Shown: positions 30,285 to 39,314 of the stretch, in pieces
How positions within the stretch are numbered: position 1 is the first letter of the stretch
Layout: every line of letters begins with the position of its first letter
NCBI GenBank assembly: GCA_019084245.1
Contig: JAHRFE010000027.1
Span: 124,001 to 188,000 of the forward strand
Reading direction: 5' to 3'
Length of the DNA stretch: 64,000 nt
From: Hoeflea sp.
GTDB lineage: Bacteria > Pseudomonadota > Alphaproteobacteria > Rhizobiales > Rhizobiaceae
Position numbers and translations under genes: made by a program
Notes under the pieces: model-generated
Seen by the model: only the letters and a program-made list of their open reading frames with translations
Databases searched by the model: none
Told to the model about the DNA's origin: nothing

Positions 30285-31400
30285 ATGGATTTGTCGGCGC
30301 CTCTCCCCAATCCGGACCAGACAACGATCAAGCGGGTCCTGATCGGCATCTTTATTGTTTTGGTTGCCCAGGTGTTGTTCGTCGCACAGGATGTGGTGAT
30401 GCCAATGGTCCTGGGGCTCCTGATTGCCCAGACATTGAGACCCGTGGTGCGGTTCGCCGAAAAACGCGGCATACCCTCGGGGATCTCCGCCTTTCTGATA
30501 ATTGTATTTCTCGCCGGAGGTCTCGGGTTCGGAGCCTATTCGCTCGCGGGACCCATTTCGGATCTCGTTTCATCCGCGCCTGAAACGGGTCTGAAAATCA
30601 GGGAGAAATTTGCCGAATACCGCGACGAGATCGAGGCGGTGAAGGAGGCAAGCGAGCAAGTCGAGGAACTGGCCCAAGGTACCGATTCCCCTGGAGTCCA
30701 AAAGGTTGTCGTCCAGCAACCGGCCCTCCTCAGCGCCGCTGCATCCAACGCATTCGTCGGGCTCACCACAGTTGTGGTTGCCTTGATACTTGCGATGTTC
30801 ATGCTCTCGACCGGCACGTTGTTCTACGAGAAAATCGTGGGCATCATGCCCTTGCTGAGCGAGAAGAAACGGGCGCTGCGGGTGATTTATGACGTTGAGC
30901 GTCAGGTGTCGCGCTATCTGCTCACCATCACCCTCATCAATGCGGGTCTGGGCGTGGCGATTGGAACCGGCTTATGGCTCTATGGCATGCCAAATCCGGT
31001 TATGTGGGGCTGCATTGCAGCGGTGCTGAATTTCCTCCCGTTTATCGGAGCATGGGCTGGCGCGCTGGCTTTGGCCGCCACAGCAATGGTTGTCTATCCA
31101 ACCCTTGGAGGCGCCTTGATTGCGCCGGCCATCTATCTGAGTCTTACCATCCTTGAAGGCAATTTCCTGACACCGTTGATCGTCGGGCGCAGGCTCGAGC
31201 TCAACATTGTCGCTGTGTTCTTGACCGTGACCGTCTGGGGGTGGCTGTGGGGTCTGCTTGGGGCGCTGATGGCTGTACCCATACTGGTGGTAATCAAGGT
31301 GTTGTGCGACAACTTAGAATCGATGGGCGCTTTTGGTCAGTTTCTCTCGGGACGACCGGCCGCCGATGAGGACGTTCAGGAAGAGGGCAGGGCGGGCTGA
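30285..31400 (+). CDS. AI-2E family transporter (PerM/YdiK-like permease)
   Basis: Polytopic inner membrane protein of the AI-2E/UPF0118 family. Members are variously annotated as autoinducer-2 exporters or Na+/H+ antiporters, and substrate is unproven here. The order is helices at about 20-85, a soluble coiled-coil-like segment (about 95-140, with KIREKFAEYRDEIEAVKEAS), then further helices to residue 345. The C-terminal half contains PFIGAWAGAL and the family block LTPLIVGRRLELNIVAVFLT split by the helix. ATG at 30285 follows GGATGAGG. A terminator-like hairpin separates it from csbD. Confidence 0.88.
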   Translation: MDLSAPLPNPDQTTIKRVLIGIFIVLVAQVLFVAQDVVMPMVLGLLIAQTLRPVVRFAEKRGIPSGISAFLIIVFLAGGLGFGAYSLAGPISDLVSSAPETGLKIREKFAEYRDEIEAVKEASEQVEELAQGTDSPGVQKVVVQQPALLSAAASNAFVGLTTVVVALILAMFMLSTGTLFYEKIVGIMPLLSEKKRALRVIYDVERQVSRYLLTITLINAGLGVAIGTGLWLYGMPNPVMWGCIAAVLNFLPFIGAWAGALALAATAMVVYPTLGGALIAPAIYLSLTILEGNFLTPLIVGRRLELNIVAVFLTVTVWGWLWGLLGALMAVPILVVIKVLCDNLESMGAFGQFLSGRPAADEDVQEEGRAG

Positions 31401-31468
31401 CCGGAGATATACAACGGATGGCCGGCTCGAGGGCTTTAACCCGGCTTCAAGTCTGGCCTAATGCCTGA

Positions 31469-32101
31469 TCAGAAAGAAATAAAGCGCGCCAGGTCTCCCC
31501 TGAGCGTCCGTGCGTCCGTGAACAGTACCGCCTGCCAGCCCGCCGCGATGGCGCCGTCGACATTTTTCTGGCTGTCATCGATGAACAGGCAGGCCGAGGG
31601 ATCCAGGTCGAAGCTCGCCACATGGGTGTCGTAGATTTTGCGGTCCGGCTTGATCAGCCCGATTTCGCCTGACACCGTCACGCCGCGCGGAACCTTGAGG
31701 AAAGGATACATCTCGCGCGCCTCGTTGAAAGTGTCCGCGGCGAAGTTGGTGAGCATCGTCACGTCGCGGCCTTGCTGGATCAGGTCGAGCATGATGTCGA
31801 CGCTGTCATCATAAGAATGGCTTACCATCTCATGCCAGTGCTGCCGGAAGGCCCGGATCAGGTCTGCCTTGTCCGGAAACCGATCGATCAGCAGCGATTC
31901 CGCCTCGGTCCAGCCGCGCCCGCGGTCCTGTTCGAGGTTCCATTCATGGGTGCAGACGGTCTCGAAAAACGCCGCGCGTTCCGTCTCGTCCGGGATCAGT
32001 CGGCTGTAGGGGATGTTGGGATCGTAATGGATCAGCACCTTGCCGATATCGAAAACGATATGGCGGACGGGTTGGCCTGCAGGCGGGGGTGTCTCACTCA
32101 T
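31469..32101 (-). CDS. HAD family phosphatase, YihX-like
   Basis: Predicted phosphatase of the HAD superfamily. Motif I reads VFDIGKVLIHYDP (residues 16-28), resembling YihX (alpha-D-glucose-1-phosphate phosphatase) in having Gly instead of Asp two positions after the nucleophile. Motif II is MLTNFAADTF, motif III KPDRKIY, and motif IV FIDDSQKNVDGA. The 210-residue length fits. GAAGG precedes the ATG at 32101. It starts 18 bases upstream of mutY in reading direction terms reversed (mutY first), so the pair forms a minus-strand operon. Confidence 0.88.
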   Translation of the reverse strand: MSETPPPAGQPVRHIVFDIGKVLIHYDPNIPYSRLIPDETERAAFFETVCTHEWNLEQDRGRGWTEAESLLIDRFPDKADLIRAFRQHWHEMVSHSYDDSVDIMLDLIQQGRDVTMLTNFAADTFNEAREMYPFLKVPRGVTVSGEIGLIKPDRKIYDTHVASFDLDPSACLFIDDSQKNVDGAIAAGWQAVLFTDARTLRGDLARFISF

Positions 32102-32119
32102 GTCTTGCCTTCTTTAAAA

Positions 32120-33223
32120 CTAAGCCGGGCCTTTTCTGAACAAGGCCGGGAAGGCGGCCCTGAGCGCCTTCTTCATCACGGTTGGCAGCGCCTCGCCGGG
32201 CAGCGAATCGCTGTCGCTCCACCAGCCTTCATGATCGGGGGCGCCGGTGACAACCGCATGAAAAATCTCGAGCCGCAATTCAAAATGTGTAAACACATGT
32301 GTAATCACGCCCTTGCTGCGCCAATCTGCTTCAAAAGGCGCTGATCTGGCGCCGGTCGCGCCGTCGGCGCGGACCGTCCAGTTGGTGGACGGCACACCGG
32401 TCATGCCGCCCAGAAGGCCCGTCTCCGGACGCTTGACCAGCAGCACTGCGCCGTCGCTCCGCTCAGCCACGAATGCCGCGCCCAGCCGCACCGGCTTTTC
32501 CTTCTTCATGGGCTTGACCGGAAACTGCTCCTGCCGCCCGGAGAGGCGAGCCAGGCAGCCTTCGTTGAGCGGACAGAGCACGCAGGCCGGACGCTTGGGC
32601 GTGCAGATGGTGGCGCCTAGATCCATCAGCGCCTGGGCAAAGTCGCCCGGCCGCTCAGCGGGCGTGACTTCGTGAACAGCGGCGCGGATCTCGTTTTTTG
32701 CCGAGGGCAGGGGCGTGTCGATTTCGAAGAGACGGGTGAACACCCGCTCGATATTGCCGTCGACCACTGCCGCCCTGCGGTCGAATGCAATCGCCGCGAT
32801 CGCCGCCGCGGTGTAGGGGCCGATGCCGGGCAGGGCGCGCAAGCCCTCCTCGGTGTCGGGAAAACGCCCGCCATGATCCGCCGCCACCACATCGGCACAG
32901 CGCTTGAGATTGCGGGCGCGGGAATAATATCCCAGCCCCGCCCAGGCCTTCATCACGTCTTCGGTGTCGGCGGCGGCGAGATCGTTCACGCTTGGCCAGC
33001 GCCGGGCGAAGCTCGCGAAATACGGCTTCACCGCCTGTACCGTGGTCTGCTGCAGCATGATTTCCGACAGCCAGACCCGGTAGGGATCGGCCACCATGCC
33101 GTTGAGCCTGTCCGATGGGCTCACCCGCCAGGGCAGGGACCGCGCATGCCGGTCATACCAGGCAAGCAGCCTGGCCGCGAATTCCGGATCAGGCGCGGTC
33201 TTTGAGGGGTTTGCGAATGCCAT
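32120..33223 (-). CDS. mutY: A/G-specific adenine DNA glycosylase
   Basis: Removes adenine mispaired with 8-oxoguanine in base-excision repair. The catalytic Glu lies in VWLSEIMLQQTTV and the catalytic Asp in AVVDGNIERVFTRLF after a helix-hairpin-helix (LPGIGPYTAAAI). The [4Fe-4S] ligands have the canonical spacing C-x6-C-x2-C-x5-C in CTPKRPACVLCPLNEGC. A C-terminal NUDIX-like domain (about 235-360) recognises 8-oxoG. The 367-residue length is normal. The HAD phosphatase gene follows after 18 bases on the same strand. Confidence 0.97.
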   Translation of the reverse strand: MAFANPSKTAPDPEFAARLLAWYDRHARSLPWRVSPSDRLNGMVADPYRVWLSEIMLQQTTVQAVKPYFASFARRWPSVNDLAAADTEDVMKAWAGLGYYSRARNLKRCADVVAADHGGRFPDTEEGLRALPGIGPYTAAAIAAIAFDRRAAVVDGNIERVFTRLFEIDTPLPSAKNEIRAAVHEVTPAERPGDFAQALMDLGATICTPKRPACVLCPLNEGCLARLSGRQEQFPVKPMKKEKPVRLGAAFVAERSDGAVLLVKRPETGLLGGMTGVPSTNWTVRADGATGARSAPFEADWRSKGVITHVFTHFELRLEIFHAVVTGAPDHEGWWSDSDSLPGEALPTVMKKALRAAFPALFRKGPA

Positions 33224-33504
33224 TGAATCCCTGGCGGTCGGAAGCTGCAGTCACCCGGATGTAGGTCGACTGAGTGCGAACACAAGGCGATCATGTCCTG
33301 CCGTTCACCCCGGCGCAATCCGCCGGCGCGGTTTTCCCGTGAGCATGTCCGCAATCGGATTTGATGGTTTCGGATCTGCTCAAGCCTTTTGGAGCAATGG
33401 CAGCACCAGACAATGCCGAAACGGCCGACCGGCATCCCTCCAGGGACACCAGTCGACTGCCTATGCGCTTCCGTCAAATGGACGTGATCGTCGACTTCAG
33501 ACCA

Positions 33505-33687
33505 CTAGAGGCGGTTTCGTCCGGCCACGAGCCAGATGATCAGGCCGATCACTGGCAGCAGCAGAATGATCAGGATCCACAACAGCTTGCTGCCGGTCGA
33601 TCCGCCACCCTTGATGATCTGCAGGATTGCCCAGATGTCAAGGATCAGGATGATGATCCCCAGAATTCCGCCGTATTCAAACCCCAT
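33505..33687 (-). CDS. Small membrane protein, phospholipase D-nuclease N-terminal (PLDc_N) type
   Basis: A 60-residue protein with two transmembrane helices: GILGIIILILDIWAILQII and LLWILIILLLPVIGLIIWLVAG, then a basic tail (GRNRL). This is the PLDc_N small-protein pattern (I-L-x-D-I-W-A-I and L-P-V-I-G-L-I-I-W). Many such proteins stand alone and have no known activity. ATG at 33687 has GGAG upstream and fits better than the longer open frame to 33858. An EcfG-like promoter lies 52 bases upstream, suggesting stress control. Confidence 0.82.
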   Translation of the reverse strand: MGFEYGGILGIIILILDIWAILQIIKGGGSTGSKLLWILIILLLPVIGLIIWLVAGRNRL

Positions 33688-33738
33688 GTCAAATTCTCCA
33701 AATATAATTGCGCCGAGAGTCGACGTTTGCATCAACAG

Positions 33739-33763
33739 AACTTTTTTGGACGACATTGGTTCC
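33739..33763 (-). promoter_or_regulatory. EcfG-like promoter upstream of the PLDc_N gene
   Basis: On the minus strand GGAAC is followed by 16 bases and AGTT; the EcfG consensus is GGAAC-N16/17-CGTT, so only the first base of the -10 differs. It is placed 52 bases before the ATG at 33687. It is the second such site within 4 kb of the csbD promoter. Confidence 0.45.
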
Positions 33764-33939
33764 ATCGGAGGGCGCATGTCCGCGGATCGCCGTGTGATCG
33801 CATTTTGCGGCGCTGGCACGAGGGCCGGGCCCCTGCAAGAGAGGGCTGCGCTTTCCATGATCGCGATTTCAAGCTATTTCCGACCTCAGGCAGGCTCCGT
33901 CCGGGTACTGCCTGAGGACATGGGAGCAGAGTCCGAACC

Positions 33940-34452
33940 GTGGCAAAACCGTTCACCCGCAAGGGCAGCGTCCAGATCGCCGAGATCGCCAATGGCCTGA
34001 TCGACCCGATCCTGGCCAGGCGCGCGGGCATCAACACGCTGCTGCTGGCCTCGTGGGACGAGATTGCCGGTGAGCAATTCGCCGGGTTCTCGCGGCCCGA
34101 GAAAATCCGCTGGCCGCGCCAGGACGGCCCGGACGAAACCGGTGGCGGCTTCTCGCCGGGGCTGTTGACGGTCGCCTGTGAAGGCGCGCGCGCCCTTTTC
34201 CTGATGCACCAGGAAGCGGAACTGATTGGCCGCGTCAACAGCTTCTTCGGCTTCCGCGCGATCTCGCAGATCCGGATTGTCCAGAAAGCCGTCCATGTTC
34301 CGACCCGCAAGCCCAAGGCCCGACCGCTTGATGCGGCCGAAAAACGCCGTCTCGCCGGCATGGTAGAGACCGTGGAGGACCCGAAGCTGCGTGAAGCGCT
34401 CGCGCGCCTGGGTGCAGGCGTGATCAGCCGCCGGCCGAAGCGTCCGGAATGA
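33940..34452 (+). CDS. DUF721/DciA-like protein
   Basis: A 170-residue protein of the DUF721 group, which includes DciA, the replicative helicase loader or operator in bacteria lacking DnaC. N-terminal features fit: the helical IAEIANGLIDPILARRAGINTLLLASWDEIAGEQFAGFSRPEKI region, then LLTVACEGARALFLMHQEAELIGRVNSFFG, typical of the KH-like fold. A DciA role here is family inference. The start is a GTG at 33940. It is upstream of the DsbA and smc genes on the same strand, which is a conserved rhizobial order. Confidence 0.83.
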   Translation: MAKPFTRKGSVQIAEIANGLIDPILARRAGINTLLLASWDEIAGEQFAGFSRPEKIRWPRQDGPDETGGGFSPGLLTVACEGARALFLMHQEAELIGRVNSFFGFRAISQIRIVQKAVHVPTRKPKARPLDAAEKRRLAGMVETVEDPKLREALARLGAGVISRRPKRPE

Positions 34453-34622
34453 CACGCGCCCAAGGCTGTTCCGCGCGTGATCACGGGTCATTGATCGCGG
34501 TGCACTTGTTTGGCCACATTTGACGTTATAGGAGATGGACAAGGATCGTCGCTCCCTCTCGGAGGAGCGCCGGGCGCGGGCAGGACGCCGAACGGGTTGT
34601 GCGCGCGTGAACGAATTCAAAC

Positions 34623-35471
34623 ATGAAGAAATGGGTGATGAGCATGTTCCGTTTGACGTCCCGACTGACCGCCGCCGCGACGGTTTCGCTGCTGGCACTG
34701 ACTTTGACGGCCTGCTCGGATTCGTCTGAGGATAAAACCGAAGCCGCCGGGACGACGGAGACAGCCGCCCCCGCGGCAACGCCTGCGCCCACCGAACCGA
34801 CGGCAGTCGCCGAGCCCGCGGCAACGCCTGCACCGGCCGAGACGGCAGCACCGGCGCAAACCACGGCCCCTGCCCAGACCACCGCGCCCGCGACAGCCGC
34901 TATTGAGGCGCCGAAGGCTGATGGCGATGTCGACATGGCAAAGGTGCTGGAGCCCGGTCCGCTCAAGGATATGGCGCTGGGCGAGGAAAACGCTCCGGTC
35001 ACCATCGTCGAATACATGTCGATGACCTGCCCGCATTGCGCCGATTTCCATACGGACAATTTCAAGCCGCTCAAGGAAAAGTACATCGACACCGGCAAGG
35101 TGCGCTTCATCCTGCGCGAATTCCCGTTCGATCCACGCGCTGCTGCGGCCATCATGCTGGCCCGCTGCGCGCCCGAGCAGCAGTTCTTCCCGATGGTGGA
35201 TGTGCTGTTTGCGCAGCAGCGCAGCTGGGCAACCGCCGCCGATGGTCGTGAAGCTTTGCTTCAAATCGCCCGTTTGGCGGGTTTTACACAGGAGTCCTTC
35301 GAGGCTTGCTTGACGAACCAGAAGCTTCTGGACGATGTGAATGCTGTGAGAACCAAGGCCGCAGACCAATTTGGTATCCAGTCCACGCCAAGCTTCATCA
35401 TCAACGGCAAGCGGTATCCGGGGAACATGTCGATTGAAACCATGTCGGCGATCATCGACCCGCTGCTTTAG
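34623..35471 (+). CDS. DsbA-family thiol:disulfide oxidoreductase, predicted lipoprotein
   Basis: Thioredoxin-fold protein acting in the cell envelope. The signal peptide ends in lipobox LTAC near residue 31, so it should be membrane-anchored. An Ala/Pro/Thr-rich linker of about 65 residues follows, then the catalytic domain with active site MTCPHC (about 137-142) and cis-proline loop STPSFIING. The linker contains an internally repeated segment encoded by CCGCGGCAACGCCTGC twice. Several in-frame ATGs (34623, 34638, 34644) could start it. It is 87 bases upstream of smc. Confidence 0.9.
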   Translation: MKKWVMSMFRLTSRLTAAATVSLLALTLTACSDSSEDKTEAAGTTETAAPAATPAPTEPTAVAEPAATPAPAETAAPAQTTAPAQTTAPATAAIEAPKADGDVDMAKVLEPGPLKDMALGEENAPVTIVEYMSMTCPHCADFHTDNFKPLKEKYIDTGKVRFILREFPFDPRAAAAIMLARCAPEQQFFPMVDVLFAQQRSWATAADGREALLQIARLAGFTQESFEACLTNQKLLDDVNAVRTKAADQFGIQSTPSFIINGKRYPGNMSIETMSAIIDPLL

Positions 35472-35558
35472 GCGGGCTGCACCTATTGCCCTTCCGCGAC
35501 AATCTCGCGGAAGTGGCGTAAGTGTGCCGATGCGCCTGCCTGACCGGGAGTGCCGGTC

Positions 35559-38500
35559 ATGAAGTTCAACAAGCTTCGGGTGCTGGGTTTCAAGTCCTTC
35601 GTCGAGCCGACGGAATTCTTCATCGAGCGCGGGCTGACCGGCGTGGTCGGCCCCAATGGCTGCGGCAAGTCCAATCTTGTCGAAGCCATGCGCTGGGTGA
35701 TGGGCGAGAATTCCTACAAGAACATGCGCGCCTCGGGCATGGACGACGTGATCTTCTCGGGCTCGGGCAACCGGCCCGCCCGCAACACCGCCGAAGTCGG
35801 CCTCTATCTTGACAATTCCGACCGCACCGCGCCCGCCGCCTTCAATGATGCCGACGAGATCCAGGTCACGCGTCGCATCGAGCGCGAGTCCGGCTCCGTC
35901 TACCGCATCAATGGCAAGGAAGCGCGCGCCAAGGATGTGCAGCTGTTGTTTGCTGACGCCTCCACCGGCGCCCGCTCGCCCTCGATGGTGGGGCAGGGCC
36001 GCATCGGCGAACTGATCCAGGCCAAGCCGCAGGCGCGGCGGCAATTGCTCGAAGAGGCCGCCGGCATCTCCGGCCTGCACTCGCGCCGGCATGAGGCCGA
36101 ACTCAGGCTCCGCGCCGCGGAAACCAATCTCGAGCGTCTGGACGATGTCACCTCCGAACTCGAATCCCAGATCGAAAGCCTCAAGCGCCAGGCGCGCCAG
36201 GCCAACCGCTTCAAGATCCTGTCGGCGGAAGTGCGGCAGGCGGAAGCCACGCTCCTGCATCTGCGCTGGTCGATCGCCAAGGGCCAGGAGGGCGAGGCCG
36301 AAAGCGCTCTGTCCCAGGCCACCTCGCGCGTCGCCGAACTGGCGCAGGCGCAGATGGAGGCCGCCAAGACCCAGGCCATCGCCGCGCTCAAGCTGCCCGA
36401 ACTCCGCGATGCCGAAGCCGCCGCCGCCGCCGCCCTGCAGCGGCTGCAGATCGCCCGCACCCAGATTGACGAGGAAGCCGAACGGGTCACCCGCCGCCGC
36501 GAGGAACTGGACCGGCGCCTGGCGCAGCTCAAGACCGACATCGAGCGCGAACAACGCCTGATCGCCGACAATGCCGGGATCATGCAGCGGCTTTCCGAAG
36601 AGGAAGCCGAGCTGAAGCTGGCGCTGGAAGGCAGCGGCGAGCGTTCGGCGGCGCTGAAAGGCGCGTTCGAAGCGGCGCAGGCGAAGCTCACTGAATCCGA
36701 GGCCTCGCTCGGCATCGTCACCGCCGAACGCGCCGAGGCTGCCGCCGAACGCACCCAGCTTGATCGGGTGATCCGCGAGGCGAATGAACGCAAAGGGCGG
36801 CTCGATCGGCAGATCGCCAGCCAGGACGCCGATCTTGCCGGCATTGCCCAGCGCATTGCCGGCCTGCCGGACCCGGCCGCCAAGCGCAGCGAGACCGAGA
36901 TCGCCGAGAAGGCGCTGACGGACGCCGAAGCAGCACTCGCCCGGATCGAGGCGGCGCTCGAGGCGGCGCGTGAAGCCGAGGCCGCCGCACGCCAGCCGGT
37001 GACCGAGGCCAAGGCGAAGCTCAACGCCATCGAGACCGAAGCCAAGACCATCGCCCGCATGCTCAATGCCGGGCAGGGCTCGGACCTTTTTCCGCCGGTG
37101 GTCGAGAAGATAAAGGTCGACCGTGGCTATGAAACAGCTCTCGGCGCCGCACTCGGCGACGATCTCGATCTGCCGCTCGATCCAGCCGCCCCCGCCCATT
37201 GGGCAATGATGCAAATCGATGGCGAGGATCCGGCGCTTCCCGACGGCGTGACGCCGCTGTCGACCCATGTCCGCGCGCCCCAGGAACTTGCCCGCCGGCT
37301 TGCCCAGATCGGGCTCGTCGCCGACGCCGATCATGGCCGTGCGCTGCACGCGACTCTCAGGCCCGGGCAGCGGCTGGTGACCCGCGATGGCGCGATCTTC
37401 CGCTGGGACGGCTATGTGGCCTCGGCCGACGCGCCGACACCGGCAGCGATGCGGCTTGAACAGAAGAACCGCCTGGCCGAACTCGACGCCGAGGTGGTGG
37501 AGGCGACCAGGACGCTGCGCCAGGTCGAGGAAGCGCTCAAGCAAAGCGAAGCGGCGGTTGCCGCCCGTGTGACCGAGGGCCGCGCCGCCCGCGACCTGAT
37601 CCGCGACGCCAGCCGCAATCTGAGCCGCGCCCGCGATGAACTGGCAAGCGCCGAACGCGCCTCGGGCGAACTCTCCAACCGCCGCGCGGTGCTGACCGAA
37701 TCGCGCGCCCAGGTCGGCGCACAGCTGGCCGAAACCGTGTCCGCGCTTGATGAGGCCACGGAAGCGCTGAAGGCTTGCCCGGATCTCTCCCAACTCGACG
37801 CCGCCCTGACACAGGTCAATGCCGAGGTCGCCACCGATCGCGGCGCGCTGGCCGAGGCCCGTGCCGCCCATGAGGGGCTCGAGCGCGAAAACCTGGCCCG
37901 CGCCCGCCGTCTCGAAGCCATCACTACAGAGCGCGCCAGCTGGATCGAGCGCGCCGCGAATGCTGAAAGCCACCTGGCCGCGCTCAAAACGCGTTCGCAA
38001 GAGGCTGCGACGGAAGCAGAAGGCATCGCGGATGCGCCCGACGAGGTCGCCGCCCGCCGCCGCCAGTTGATGCATCAGCTGAGCGAGGTCGAACAACGCC
38101 GCCGGGATGCCGCCGATGCGCTGGCGACCGCGGAAACCCGCTCGCGCGAGGCCGACAAGCTCGCCACCGAGGCAATCGGCGCGCTGTCGCAGGGCCGCGA
38201 AGCGCGCGGCCGCGCCGAGGAGCGGCTGATGGCGGCGCGCGAACGCCGCCAGGAAGGCGAGGCGCGCATTCGCGAGGCCTTGAATTGCGAACCCCACCAC
38301 GCCCTGCGCCTGACCGGCCTTGCCGCGGACGCGCCGATGCCCGACCCGGCCCAGATCGAGCGCACTCTCGAACGCCTCAAGATCGAGCGTGAACGGCTGG
38401 GTGCGGTCAACCTGCGTGCCGAGGAGGAGCAGGCAGAACTCTCCGCCCGGCTCAACCTGATCGTCACCGAGCGTGAAGACATCATCGACGCCATCAAGAA

Positions 38501-39023
38501 GCTGCGCGCGGGCATCCAGGGGCTGAACAAGGAAGGCCGCGAGCGCCTGCTGGTGGCTTTCGATGTCGTCAACGCGCAGTTCCAGCGGCTGTTCACCCAT
38601 CTGTTCGGCGGCGGCACGGCGGAATTGATGCTGATTGAATCCGACGACCCGCTGGAAGCCGGGCTCGAAATCCTCGCGCGCCCGCCCGGCAAGAAACCGC
38701 AGACCATGACGCTGCTCTCGGGCGGCGAACAGGCTTTGACCGCCATGGCGCTGATCTTCGCGGTGTTTCTCACCAACCCGGCACCGATCTGCGTGCTCGA
38801 CGAGGTCGACGCGCCGCTCGACGATCACAATGTCGAACGCTTCTGCAACCTGATGGACGAAATGGCCGCCTCCACCGAGACCCGCTTTGTCATCATCACC
38901 CACAACCCGATCACCATGGCCCGCATGAACCGCCTGTTCGGCGTGACCATGGCCGAACAGGGCGTCAGCCAGCTGGTGTCGGTGGATTTGCAGACGGCCG
39001 AGCAGTTGCGGGACGCGGGCTGA
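35559..39023 (+). CDS. smc: Chromosome segregation protein SMC
   Basis: ATPase of the bacterial condensin complex with ScpA/ScpB, organising the chromosome. 1154 residues. N-terminal head with Walker A VGPNGCGKSN (about 29-38). Long Ala/Glu/Arg-rich coiled coils run at about 165-500 and 640-1000. A hinge region lies around 515-635. The C-terminal head has signature LLSGGEQALTAMAL and Walker B PICVLDEVDAPLDD. ATG at 35559 follows CGGGAG; a GTG at 35550 is in frame but overlaps that site. The last 22 codons have a diverged second copy at 39683-39748. Confidence 0.97.
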   Translation: MKFNKLRVLGFKSFVEPTEFFIERGLTGVVGPNGCGKSNLVEAMRWVMGENSYKNMRASGMDDVIFSGSGNRPARNTAEVGLYLDNSDRTAPAAFNDADEIQVTRRIERESGSVYRINGKEARAKDVQLLFADASTGARSPSMVGQGRIGELIQAKPQARRQLLEEAAGISGLHSRRHEAELRLRAAETNLERLDDVTSELESQIESLKRQARQANRFKILSAEVRQAEATLLHLRWSIAKGQEGEAESALSQATSRVAELAQAQMEAAKTQAIAALKLPELRDAEAAAAAALQRLQIARTQIDEEAERVTRRREELDRRLAQLKTDIEREQRLIADNAGIMQRLSEEEAELKLALEGSGERSAALKGAFEAAQAKLTESEASLGIVTAERAEAAAERTQLDRVIREANERKGRLDRQIASQDADLAGIAQRIAGLPDPAAKRSETEIAEKALTDAEAALARIEAALEAAREAEAAARQPVTEAKAKLNAIETEAKTIARMLNAGQGSDLFPPVVEKIKVDRGYETALGAALGDDLDLPLDPAAPAHWAMMQIDGEDPALPDGVTPLSTHVRAPQELARRLAQIGLVADADHGRALHATLRPGQRLVTRDGAIFRWDGYVASADAPTPAAMRLEQKNRLAELDAEVVEATRTLRQVEEALKQSEAAVAARVTEGRAARDLIRDASRNLSRARDELASAERASGELSNRRAVLTESRAQVGAQLAETVSALDEATEALKACPDLSQLDAALTQVNAEVATDRGALAEARAAHEGLERENLARARRLEAITTERASWIERAANAESHLAALKTRSQEAATEAEGIADAPDEVAARRRQLMHQLSEVEQRRRDAADALATAETRSREADKLATEAIGALSQGREARGRAEERLMAARERRQEGEARIREALNCEPHHALRLTGLAADAPMPDPAQIERTLERLKIERERLGAVNLRAEEEQAELSARLNLIVTEREDIIDAIKKLRAGIQGLNKEGRERLLVAFDVVNAQFQRLFTHLFGGGTAELMLIESDDPLEAGLEILARPPGKKPQTMTLLSGGEQALTAMALIFAVFLTNPAPICVLDEVDAPLDDHNVERFCNLMDEMAASTETRFVIITHNPITMARMNRLFGVTMAEQGVSQLVSVDLQTAEQLRDAG
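38958..39023 (+). repeat. Direct repeat copy 1: functional 3' end of smc
   Basis: The last 22 codons of smc including stop. Counted by eye, 53 of 66 bases match the segment at 39683-39748. Encoded peptides match at 20 of 21 positions (L to S once), while nine codons differ only silently and the stop is TGA here versus TAG there. Confidence 0.85.
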
Positions 39024-39044
39024 CCGCCGGGCGGGATTGGCGCG

Positions 39045-39314
39045 TTACCGCAGTGCGTTCTCGATGGCTTCCCTGATGAGCCGCTGATAGGGAATGTTGC
39101 GCTGCTTGGCGCGGGCCTTGAGGGCGTCGACGAGGCTCTCGGGCATGCGCAGATTGATCTGCTTGGTCTTCTTCTCGATCTCGAAGCGCATCGGTTTGAA
39201 TTGGCTCAAATCATACTCCGACAGATCGGCGGTATCGACAAACCGTTCGGCCTCGGCGTCCGAGTCGAACCGCGGGAACTGCTTGCCCGTTTCCGGAGGC
39301 TTGTTACTGCTCAT
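39045..39314 (-). CDS. Antitoxin of BrnT-type module (BrnA/CopG antitoxin family)
   Basis: An 89-residue predicted DNA-binding antitoxin. The N-terminus contains FPRFDSDAEAERFVDTADLSEYDLSQFKP, matching the CopG-antitoxin group paired with BrnT, followed by a ribbon-helix-helix (KQINLRMPESLVDALKARAKQ...LIREAIENAL). ATG at 39314 has AAGGAGG upstream and lies inside the 3' end of the toxin gene (11-base overlap), the classical toxin-first arrangement. The reading frame is intact although the toxin is broken. It probably still represses its own palindromic promoter. Confidence 0.85.
   Translation of the reverse strand: MSSNKPPETGKQFPRFDSDAEAERFVDTADLSEYDLSQFKPMRFEIEKKTKQINLRMPESLVDALKARAKQRNIPYQRLIREAIENALR

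Noticed and set aside
34617-38903. A 1428-codon open frame on the minus strand opposite smc
   Set aside because: It mirrors the smc coding frame in GC-rich DNA. The composition is low in real motifs, no ribosome site or domain is visible, and smc itself has complete ATPase motifs.
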